Assembly: GCA_028717165.1 (NCBI GenBank)
Contig: JAQUOK010000007.1
Span: 1 to 23,812 of the forward strand
Length of the DNA stretch: 23,812 nt
Source of the DNA: Victivallaceae bacterium
GTDB lineage: Bacteria > Verrucomicrobiota > Lentisphaeria > Victivallales > Victivallaceae
Reading direction: 5' to 3'
Shown in pieces: positions 16,949 to 22,561 of the stretch. The notes below the pieces were generated by a model, which had not been told where the DNA came from, searched no databases, and worked only from the letters and a program-made list of their open reading frames with translations. Position 1 is the first letter of the stretch, and the number at the start of each line of letters is the position of its first letter. Made by a program: the position numbers and the translations under genes.

Positions 16949-17791
16949 TCATTCTCCAGGCACAAAATGTGCTCTCAATTTGTTTGCGATAACTTTCTCT
17001 TCAGGTAGGAAACGTTTGATTCCGTCGCCCATGGCTGTTTCGATTTTTCTTACCGCTCCAACCAGCATTCTCAAACCGCCCGGTTCTATGGAGGCCGCCT
17101 GGTCCGAGCCGTACATGGAACGATCCAGTGTTATGTGCCGCTCCAAGGAACTTATTCCCAAGGCTGTTGCGGCATAGGAAACCGCAAGCCCGGCTTCATG
17201 CCCGCTATATCCGACCGGGCAGTTATATCTTTTCTTTAGTGTATTAATCACATTCAAATTAGCCTGCCGCTCATCCATGGGGTAGGTGCCGACACAATGC
17301 ATGAGTTCAAAAGGACATCCTGTTTCGCGGAAAATATCGACGACACTGTCTATACCATCAAGTTCACATAGCCCGGTGGAAATGAAGGTATATTTCATTT
17401 CTTCGGCAACTTTCCTGACAAAATTCAGATCGGCTAGCATTGCCGAGGCAATTTTGTTGTATTTAAGATTGAATTGCCGGAGAAATTCCAGAGAGAGACA
17501 ATCCCAGGCCGAAGCAAACCATTCAATTTCTTTTCCTCTGCAGTAGGCATCGATAGCCTTATATTCATCCAGGCCGAATTCGAGGTGCATTTTTTGTTCA
17601 CGGTTAGTCGTTCCCCAGGGACTTTCACGGGGAGCGTCAAGTACTTCCTTAGGATAAACCGCTTCGACTGTCCGTTTTTGAAATTTGACCGCATCACAAC
17701 CGCATTCTTTAGCAATATTTATCAGTTGTTTGGCAATATTTATATCACCATTGTGGTTGATACCAATTTCAGCAATAATAAAAATACTCAT
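16949..17791 (-). CDS. neuB: NeuB-like nonulosonic acid synthase lacking the SAF domain
   Basis: This 280-residue NeuB-family synthase condenses phosphoenolpyruvate with a six-carbon sugar to form a nine-carbon sugar acid. It has IAEIGINHNGD, AVKFQKRT, the YKIASAMLADL strand, ISTGL, HCVGTYP, VGYSGHEAGL, LERHITLDR and GSDQAASIEP, which together cover the whole TIM barrel. It stops soon afterwards, so the C-terminal SAF (antifreeze-like) domain of standard NeuB proteins (about 345 residues) is absent. A SAF-less group exists among marine and environmental bacteria, so this need not be a truncation. ATG 17791 is chosen because AGGAG lies about 10 nt upstream. It is tightly followed by neuA. Confidence 0.83.
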   Translation of the reverse strand: MSIFIIAEIGINHNGDINIAKQLINIAKECGCDAVKFQKRTVEAVYPKEVLDAPRESPWGTTNREQKMHLEFGLDEYKAIDAYCRGKEIEWFASAWDCLSLEFLRQFNLKYNKIASAMLADLNFVRKVAEEMKYTFISTGLCELDGIDSVVDIFRETGCPFELMHCVGTYPMDERQANLNVINTLKKRYNCPVGYSGHEAGLAVSYAATALGISSLERHITLDRSMYGSDQAASIEPGGLRMLVGAVRKIETAMGDGIKRFLPEEKVIANKLRAHFVPGE

Positions 17792-17840
17792 AAGCCACAT
17801 TCTCCTTTTTTTGATACGGAATTCATCTTTTCTCAGTTAG

Positions 17841-19121
17841 TTATTTAACCTGAATATCCCATTTAACGGGATAATTTATCCTGCTCATATTTTTCCTGAT
17901 TCCATAAAGCATGTTGTCGGTTCCCGGATCGGCAGCCAACACCTCAATTAGAAAAGCCAGCGGTTTAATTATGAAATCCCCTGCTCCAAAAACACCGATA
18001 GCAATTCTTATTTCATACTTGCCCGGTGGTAAAAGGTATAAATCAACAAAGGCACGGCTACGGTATTTGCCTTTACCAATAAATTTATTCTTTTCCCCGT
18101 TATTATGGAAACTTTCAAAAAATTTAAAGCCGTCAATCGTCAATAAATCAAAATTGATGAAGAACGACTGAATATCATTATACAGCTCGTAGCTGAATTC
18201 AAGTTCAAGAGGCTGACTATTGCAGAACACGAAGCCCTCTTTTCCGGCCTGCTGTAGCTTAATATTATCAAGCCGGAATGAAGCATCACTACGGAAATAT
18301 TCCTTCATATCGGCATATTCCAGATGGGCAAGACCACTAGCCATATATTTATTGATAGCGGCGTCCGCATCGCCGTCATATGTTATCGCGCCACTTTCCA
18401 GCAGCAAGCCCTTATTGCACAGGCTTTTCAGCGAATCCATATTATGGCTGACGAATAGGACGGTGCGGCCTTCTTTCGAAACATCCTCCATTTTACCGAG
18501 GCATTTTTTCTGGAATTGGGCATCGCCAACCGCGAGTACTTCGTCAACCAGCAATATTTCCGGTTCCAGATGCGCCGCCACCGCAAATGCCAAACGCACA
18601 TACATCCCGCTTGAATAACGTTTAACCGGGGTGTCAAGGAATTTTTCTACTTCGGCAAAAGCCACTATTTCATCAAACTTCTTCTTTATTTCCACCCTTG
18701 TCATGCCTAAAATAGCACCATTTAAATAAATATTTTCGCGCCCCGTTAATTCAGGATGAAAACCTGTCCCTACTTCAAGCAGACTCGCGACCCGGCCTTT
18801 CATTGTTATCTTGCCAGTAGTAGGTTCAGTAATCCGGCTCAATATCTTGAGCAGCGTCGATTTGCCGGCCCCATTACGCCCGATAATCCCTATCCGGTCA
18901 CCCTGCTTTATCTCAAAATTAATATCTTTAAGAGCCCAGAATTCTTCCAGTTCCGTATTTTCCCGGTTGGGAGTTAAAGGATGCCGCAGACGCTGATAAA
19001 TCCCGCGCGCATGATGCATCAGACTTTCTCGCAGCGCATAATAATGATACGCCCGGTTCACAGTCTTGTCATGCCCGATGATATATTTTTTACTCAGATT
19101 TTCAACTTTTATAATAGACAT
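17841..19121 (-). CDS. wzt: Wzt-type ABC transporter ATPase with cargo domain
   Basis: This 426-residue ATP-binding subunit of a polysaccharide exporter has GRNGAGKST (Walker A, 81-89), a YSSGM signature (169-173) and ILLVDEVLAVGD (Walker B, 189-200) in the first 250 residues. A conserved His follows in LFVSHN. The remaining 170 residues form a beta-rich C-terminal domain like Wzt_C, which binds the finished glycan (often its modified end) before export. ATG 19121 was chosen over a start 16 codons upstream because AAGG lies about 6 nt before it and MSIIKVENLSKKY aligns with family starts. It is separated from wzm by an unusual 632-bp insertion containing a broken gene. Confidence 0.92.
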   Translation of the reverse strand: MSIIKVENLSKKYIIGHDKTVNRAYHYYALRESLMHHARGIYQRLRHPLTPNRENTELEEFWALKDINFEIKQGDRIGIIGRNGAGKSTLLKILSRITEPTTGKITMKGRVASLLEVGTGFHPELTGRENIYLNGAILGMTRVEIKKKFDEIVAFAEVEKFLDTPVKRYSSGMYVRLAFAVAAHLEPEILLVDEVLAVGDAQFQKKCLGKMEDVSKEGRTVLFVSHNMDSLKSLCNKGLLLESGAITYDGDADAAINKYMASGLAHLEYADMKEYFRSDASFRLDNIKLQQAGKEGFVFCNSQPLELEFSYELYNDIQSFFINFDLLTIDGFKFFESFHNNGEKNKFIGKGKYRSRAFVDLYLLPPGKYEIRIAIGVFGAGDFIIKPLAFLIEVLAADPGTDNMLYGIRKNMSRINYPVKWDIQVK

Positions 19122-19174
19122 AAATACCTTTTTTAAACCACTAATCTGCTCTAATTTTACACTTATCAATGCTG

Positions 19175-19213
19175 GCTGTGAATTTTATTTATGTTATAAA
19201 TCAAATCCACAGC
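19175..19213 (-). other. 18-bp stem with 3-nt loop in the wzt leader
   Basis: Arms 19175-19192 and 19196-19213 are complementary at 16 of 18 positions around the loop 19193-19195. In the minus-strand transcript one of the two mismatches becomes a G-U wobble, leaving a single G-A mismatch. No U-run follows, so it is not a classical rho-independent terminator. It may slow RNA decay or change wzt expression, or simply be the core of the repeat element. Confidence 0.6.
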
Positions 19214-19233
19214 GGAGTTTAGTTAGTTTTTTC

Positions 19234-19264
19234 ATTAGTGTTCTATTAGTGTTCATCAGTGGTG
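19234..19264. repeat. 31-bp exact direct repeat, copy 1
   Basis: This 31-base segment, containing two ATTAGTGTTC units and ending ATCAGTGGTG, is identical to 19720-19750. It starts 1 bp beyond the GxxExxY stop codon on the minus strand. The two copies are 486 bp apart and enclose the broken gene, so recombination between them would delete it and restore a short wzm-wzt junction. Confidence 0.9.
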
Positions 19265-19265
19265 T

Positions 19266-19631
19266 TTAAATAATATATCGTTCCCAGTCCAGTTGTTCCG
19301 GTTTTCCGAAATTTATTAAATATCCTACTTTTGTATTTGTTATTCTCATATAATTCATCAGTTGTGCCCTGTGCTCATCATTCAACTCTTTTACCGCTTT
19401 CAATTCCGCTATAATACCGTTATGTACAAATAAATCAGGAACATAAACTTTATCTAATTTATTCTGCTTGTAATAAACCTTCAATTCTTTTTTGGAATCA
19501 AAAGGAATATTTCTGCTTTCAAGTTCCAATTCCAATGCCTGCTAATAAATTTCTTCGAGCAAGCCAAAACCCAATTCATTATAAACCTCAAAAGCCGCGC
19601 CAATCAGTTCATATCCTTCCTGTTTCAACAT
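19266..19631 (-). pseudogene. GxxExxY-family PD-(D/E)XK-like protein, broken by an amber codon
   Basis: Read through, this frame gives 121 residues, the normal size of GxxExxY proteins. It opens with MLKQEGYELIGAAFEVYNEL, then GFGLLEEIY, in which G23, E26 and Y29 make the naming motif. Codon 30 (19544-19542) is TAG where the family has a charged or polar residue, before QALELELE. The rest keeps D66 and E76-x-K78 (VPDLFV, then IAELKAV), the PD-(D/E)XK nuclease-like core, and LMNYMRITNTKVGYLINFG. So one nonsense mutation appears to be the only lesion, which implies recent loss. An internal TTG at 19535 could start an 89-residue product lacking the N-terminus. The family's role is not established. 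Confidence 0.85.
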
Positions 19632-19653
19632 GATACTTTCCAAAACTTTTTTT

Positions 19654-19750
19654 GATCACTAACCTTCACTTATCTACACTTATTCTATTGCGGCTTTGCA
19701 GCAAAGGAAAAAACTCTTAATTAGTGTTCTATTAGTGTTCATCAGTGGTG
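19654..19750. repeat. Inverted-repeat element B (97 bp)
   Basis: The left end on the plus strand (GATCACTAACCTTCACTTAT) is a degenerate inverted version of the right end, with CACT units spaced 10-11 bp. The right 31 bp (19720-19750) is identical to 19234-19264. The centre holds a small dyad, CTTTGC-A-GCAAAG, at 19694-19706. The element fills the gap between the wzm stop and the GxxExxY start and so is related to element A, but its core is different. Confidence 0.5.
19720..19750. repeat. 31-bp exact direct repeat, copy 2
   Basis: This segment is identical to 19234-19264 over 31 bases and lies 3 bp beyond the wzm stop codon on the minus strand. The flanking bases on both sides differ from those of copy 1, so the shared block ends sharply. 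Confidence 0.9.
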
Positions 19751-19753
19751 CCC

Positions 19754-20578
19754 TTATATAAAATCCGCGAATTCGCGTTCAACTTTTCTGAAGAAATAAA
19801 ACCCGCTGAAAAACAGCAGTATGGATAATCCAAGCGATAATAAAAAGCCCGGTAGATAAATGCTGTTTTCGCTGCCTATTATCATCCAGCGGAATCCGTC
19901 AATAACTCCGACCATTGGATTTAAAGAATAAATCAGCCGCCAGTTTTCAGGAACTACTGAACTGCTGAACCCGACCGGTGAAATATACAGCCCGAACTGC
20001 ACCATAAACGGAATCACATATTTGAAATCACGATATTTGACATTCAACGCGGATACCCAGTAAACAATTCCAAGAGCAGTGATACACGCTAAAGCCAGAA
20101 ACGCTGGAATAAATACTATTTTCCAGCTTGGAACAAATTGATACCAAACCATTATTCCGGCAAAAATAACTATTGAAATACAAAAGTCTATCAAACTTAC
20201 AATCATACATGTCGATGGAATTATAATTCGCGGAAAATATACTTTTGATACTAATGTGCTGTTGTTTATCAAAGAGTTTCCGCCTTCAGATACGGTATTG
20301 GCGAAAAACTGCCACGGCAACATTGCCGAATAGACTAATATTGCATAGGGTACTCCGCCAGAAGGAAGTTTGGCTATTTTACCGAACACAATGGTAAACA
20401 CAACCATTGTCAATAAAGGTCTGATAACACTCCACGCTACACCGATAATGGTCTGTTTGTAACGGATCAGGATATCCCGCCAAGCAAGAAATATAAACAG
20501 TTCACGATACATCCAAAGGTCTTTCAAGTACCTTTGATGCAATTTACCTGCTTCGATTGTCAAATCATATTCTTTCAT
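19754..20578 (-). CDS. wzm: Wzm-type ABC transporter permease
   Basis: This 274-residue ABC-2 type membrane protein is the channel half of the polysaccharide exporter that pairs with Wzt. The cytoplasmic N-terminus has YRELFIFLAWRDILIRYKQT and GVAWSVIRPLL, both hallmarks of the Wzm/RfbA/TagG family. About six hydrophobic segments follow. YWVSALNVKYRDFKYVIPF and GLYISPVGF are conserved loop and helix signatures, and the protein ends with FFRKVEREFADFI. I chose ATG 20578 over a GTG four codons upstream. It begins 18 bp after the end of the broken nucleotidyltransferase gene, and that spacer contains an ACCACTAAT motif like the repeat-element ends nearby. Confidence 0.92.
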   Translation of the reverse strand: MKEYDLTIEAGKLHQRYLKDLWMYRELFIFLAWRDILIRYKQTIIGVAWSVIRPLLTMVVFTIVFGKIAKLPSGGVPYAILVYSAMLPWQFFANTVSEGGNSLINNSTLVSKVYFPRIIIPSTCMIVSLIDFCISIVIFAGIMVWYQFVPSWKIVFIPAFLALACITALGIVYWVSALNVKYRDFKYVIPFMVQFGLYISPVGFSSSVVPENWRLIYSLNPMVGVIDGFRWMIIGSENSIYLPGFLLSLGLSILLFFSGFYFFRKVEREFADFI

Positions 20579-20596
20579 GTTTTGAACCACTAATTT

Positions 20597-21036
20597 TCAT
20601 TCTATTTTTTCCAGTTCTTTGACATCAGCCAGGTCTTTTAAGCGTCCTGCCGCTTTTTTACATTTAATTAAATCATCTCTGGAAATATATAAAATAGTTG
20701 GCCTCTTTGTGCGTTCCTAAATATTTCATGCGTCGGCACCTGACTTACAGATGTCAATAAATCTATTTGGTTAGGTTGTGCTCCCAAAGTAACTGCAGTC
20801 CCTTCCTTCAAAAATGCGGATTCTGTTATCCCGCATTTCCCAAAACCAAATTCATTTAAAACATCTATCATTTTTTCAGCATTTTTTTTGCCCGGCTCAA
20901 TAAGTAAATCGAAACCTATTGTTAAACGCGGATAGCCGTAAAAACCCACCGCGTGCCCTCCGCAAACCAAAAATTTAACCTTATATTTTTGCAGTAATTT
21001 CAAGAAATTCTTGAAGTCTTTAGTTAAAACATTCAT
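20597..21036 (-). pseudogene. Nucleotidyltransferase-like protein, frameshifted
   Basis: ATG 21036 follows the preceding small gene by 2 bp. The frame encodes KYKVKFLVCGGHAVGFYGYPRLT, ending IGFDLLIE, the minimal nucleotidyltransferase pattern (GG, then Dh[DE]h), and IDLLTSVSQVP. The first motif aspartate is replaced by Gly (GFD). The frame then ends early at 20668. Removing two bases in the TA run at 20685-20691 restores LFYISRDDLIK, a GRLKDLADVKELE tail and a stop at 20597, exactly the family's normal C-terminus. So a TA dinucleotide gain appears to have broken the gene. The family is close to the DUF6036-type nucleotidyltransferases by memory; its role is uncertain, possibly as half of a two-gene cassette with the small upstream protein. 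Confidence 0.7.
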
Positions 21037-21038
21037 CT

Positions 21039-21218
21039 TCAATTCATTTTCCTTATGCTTGCAGTTCTTTCTATTTTGGGATTCAGGTTCCATTTAAAAA
21101 ATTGACTCTGCATTTTCAGTACCATATCAACACGTGCGCCTGGGGACATCTTTCTGATATCTTCTCGCCTGAATTCATCTTGATCTTCCACTTTGCCGAT
21201 TCTGACCGTCTTTTTCAT
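21039..21218 (-). CDS. 59-residue protein preceding the nucleotidyltransferase
   Basis: A short frame begins MKKTVRIGKVEDQDEF and contains SPGARVDMVLKMQSQFF, ending IERTASIRKMN. Small proteins with a P-x-x-R-hydrophobic pattern and a terminal R-x-x-x-I-R are, as far as I recall, regularly encoded just before this type of nucleotidyltransferase. The gene lies 5 bp after the regulator stop and 2 bp before the nucleotidyltransferase ATG, which supports its being translated. The two may form a toxin-antitoxin-like or regulatory pair; this is not shown. No signal peptide or membrane segment is present. Confidence 0.6.
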   Translation of the reverse strand: MKKTVRIGKVEDQDEFRREDIRKMSPGARVDMVLKMQSQFFKWNLNPKIERTASIRKMN

Positions 21219-21223
21219 GATTA

Positions 21224-21865
21224 TTATCTCGAAGTCGATGTATCGACCAATTTTTCTCCGAAAACATTGTATATCGGTATGTTTACTTTGATGTTTTCGG
21301 GCATGAAATCCTTATCCATCGGTTTTTGCGGATTATAGGTACAAACTATCATAGCTTGGGCACTTGAATACTTTAATTTTTCGACTTTTTTTGTTTTATG
21401 ATTTAATAGCTTCTTAGCGGTATCATCAAAAACATCTACCAACTCAAGATTCCACTCTTTGACTCCGAGATAAACAATTTCCGCCAGCTCTCCAGCTCCC
21501 AGGAAAGCCACTTGTTTAACTCCTGACTCGGCGAGATTGCGGCATAACTGTGAACTTTTTCTCCGCGCATCTTTATAAAAATGCATGGAAAACTGCATAA
21601 ATTCATAAGTTAAGCGCATTTTTTCAGCTATCCCCTTAGGCGTCAAGAAATAATCCCACCGCCGAGAATGAATCTTTTTTACATGGAAGCAACCACGGGC
21701 AACCATTTTCCCCAAAAGCTCATGCGCTAATTTTACACTGCAACCAAGTTTTCTGGCAAGAATACGATTAGTCAATAATGGGGTAGATTCAACATGTTCA
21801 AGAATTTTGAATTCATGAAAATTGTTCTTTAATGTTAAGGATTTTTTTTCTGACACTTCCTGCAT
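21224..21865 (-). CDS. Winged-helix regulator with Rossmann-like C-terminal domain
   Basis: The 213-residue protein has a MarR-like winged helix at about 15-85: EFKILEHVESTPLLTNRILARKLG, then VKLAHELLGKMVARG and YFLTPKGIAEK. LTPKGIAEK is characteristic of the EPS-associated MarR-type regulators found beside exopolysaccharide loci. The second half is Rossmann-like, with VAFLGAGELAEIVYLG (GxGxxA) and VDVFDD, so it may sense a nucleotide or nucleotide sugar. It is first in the operon behind a good promoter, and probably controls the cluster. The ribosome site is poor: AAGG lies about 18 nt upstream of ATG 21865. Confidence 0.78.
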   Translation of the reverse strand: MQEVSEKKSLTLKNNFHEFKILEHVESTPLLTNRILARKLGCSVKLAHELLGKMVARGCFHVKKIHSRRWDYFLTPKGIAEKMRLTYEFMQFSMHFYKDARRKSSQLCRNLAESGVKQVAFLGAGELAEIVYLGVKEWNLELVDVFDDTAKKLLNHKTKKVEKLKYSSAQAMIVCTYNPQKPMDKDFMPENIKVNIPIYNVFGEKLVDTSTSR

Positions 21866-21911
21866 AAACGAATATAAAAACCTTGTAATAGTGGCAACGT
21901 TATTTTTTTAT

Positions 21912-21939
21912 ACTATACACCTGTTTTTTACTTTGTCAA
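21912..21939 (-). promoter_or_regulatory. Sigma70-like promoter of the polysaccharide operon
   Basis: On the minus strand TTGACA (21939-21934) and TATAGT (21917-21912) are spaced by 16 bp, with an alternative TAGTAT at 18 bp. It lies about 47 bp before the regulator ATG at 21865. The match to the consensus -35 is perfect. This is the only strong promoter I see for the leftward operon. Confidence 0.6.
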
Positions 21940-21961
21940 ATTAAATATCTCAAAAAATTTT

Positions 21962-22246
21962 TTATTTCGATGGGTTTTGCTGCATTAACTTTTTGAGTTT
22001 TGATAAGGCCTGGTCCCCGTTGCTGTGTGATGATCGTTTTGATTTTGTTTTGGGAGCGGCGTGTGGGTCGTTTCGGAGCTGGCGGCGTTTGATGAAACGG
22101 GAAAGCGCCGATAATGAAATACTCACGGATTTTTTATTGAGAAATGCCTGAATGGTTTTAAGTGTGGCTCGTTCGTTGTACCACATATGAAAAATCTCCT
22201 TCTGGTACGGGATCAGTCTGCTTTGATATGGTGGCGTCGATGACAT
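21962..22246 (-). CDS. Small helix-turn-helix protein divergent from the relaxase
   Basis: This 94-residue basic protein has LIPYQKEIFHMWYNERATLKTIQAFLN followed by VSISLSALSRFIKRR, a predicted helix-turn-helix of the kind where a short recognition helix follows a SxSxSAxSRF turn. The C-terminal 35 residues are basic and low in complexity (KTKSKRSS). AAAGGAG lies 7 nt before the ATG. It is encoded back to back with a TrwC-like relaxase across a 315-bp region of dyads and repeats, so it may be a relaxosome accessory or repressor that binds there. It has no similarity I can see to TrwA-type ribbon-helix-helix proteins. Confidence 0.68.
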   Translation of the reverse strand: MSSTPPYQSRLIPYQKEIFHMWYNERATLKTIQAFLNKKSVSISLSALSRFIKRRQLRNDPHAAPKTKSKRSSHSNGDQALSKLKKLMQQNPSK

Positions 22247-22313
22247 TAAACACTCCTTTCGTTTGCTTTCAGTAATACCCTAAACCTTGTCCCCGGAAAG
22301 GCAAATTTCAAAG

Positions 22314-22332
22314 CGGTAACGTTGCGTTACCG
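22314..22332. promoter_or_regulatory. CGGTAACG-TTG-CGTTACCG dyad
   Basis: A perfect 8-bp inverted repeat around a 3-bp centre, located about 70 bp from the small helix-turn-helix gene's start. It is a plausible dimer binding site for that protein or a relaxase hairpin. No U-run follows on either strand, so it is not a terminator. Confidence 0.5.
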
Positions 22333-22363
22333 GACGGCTTTATTTGTCGCTTTTTTCTTAAAT

Positions 22364-22378
22364 TTGCCGCATTTTGCC
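22364..22378 (+). repeat. TTGCC-N5-TTGCC pair, right copy
   Basis: TTGCCGC begins at 22364 and 22374, 10 bp apart, and a variant TTGTCGC begins at 22344, 20 bp (two helical turns) before. The spacing is the same as in the two pairs near the left window edge (187-201, 355-369). Confidence 0.45.
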
Positions 22379-22392
22379 GCTCTCATAAAAAG

Positions 22393-22407
22393 CCTAAGGG
22401 CCTTAGG
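22393..22407. promoter_or_regulatory. CCTAAGG-G-CCTTAGG near-palindrome
   Basis: Seven-base arms around one central G form a perfect dyad, which could pair as a 6-bp stem with a 3-base loop. GGTTTTGCGTTTT follows on the plus strand, so a weak terminator is possible, but its position between divergent genes fits a protein-binding site better. Confidence 0.4.
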
Positions 22408-22561
22408 GGTTTTGCGTTTTACTAATTGTCAAAAGTGTTGATCTAATGTTGTCGGGCTACTTTGCGGATTTTTCTTTGTTGCAAAGGCTTCTTTGGCTCT
22501 TTATTTTGCTTTCAGGATATGAATTTCCGATTCTTTTTAAAGGTGCGAAATAGTGTTTAAT

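Larger units (their letters stand above)
19137..19264. repeat. Inverted-repeat element A (128 bp)
   Basis: On the plus strand the element opens with ACCACTAATCTGC (19137 on) and closes with ATCAGTGGTG (19255-19264). The terminal 30 bases at one end match the reverse complement of those at the other end at about 21 of 30 positions, without gaps. The repeated units contain CACTAAT spaced 10-11 bp. A strong central hairpin (19175-19213) lies between the arms. The element fills the gap between the GxxExxY stop and the wzt start region. Confidence 0.55.
19137..19750. mobile_element. GxxExxY gene bracketed by two inverted-repeat elements
   Basis: Between wzm and wzt, genes that usually adjoin, lies a unit made of repeat element A (19137-19264), a broken GxxExxY gene (19266-19631) and repeat element B (19654-19750). 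A and B share an exact 31-bp segment in the same orientation (19234-19264 and 19720-19750). Each carries a related, inverted CACTAAT-type array at its other end. The 31-bp copies lie 1 bp past the GxxExxY stop and 3 bp past the wzm stop. The layout resembles a composite of two miniature elements carrying a passenger gene. Whether it moved as a unit is inference. No transposase is visible. Confidence 0.55.
22247..22561. promoter_or_regulatory. Divergent intergenic region with dyads, possible oriT or operator
   Basis: These 315 bp contain no gene. They hold an 8-bp dyad at 22314-22332, TTGCCGC boxes at 22364 and 22374 with a related TTGTCGC at 22344, and the near-palindrome CCTAAGGGCCTTAGG at 22393-22407. 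Short dyads and phased repeats beside a relaxase and a DNA-binding protein are what an origin of transfer or a shared operator would show. No known nic sequence is recognisable, so the assignment is tentative. Confidence 0.4.

Noticed and set aside
19137..19750. CRISPR array
   Set aside because: The exact 31-bp repeat occurs only twice and the space between is a coding frame of 366 bp; there are no regular spacers and no cas genes.
22393..22407. Rho-independent terminator
   Set aside because: The stem would be only six pairs, the T-run is interrupted, and the neighbouring genes diverge, so no transcript is expected to end there.
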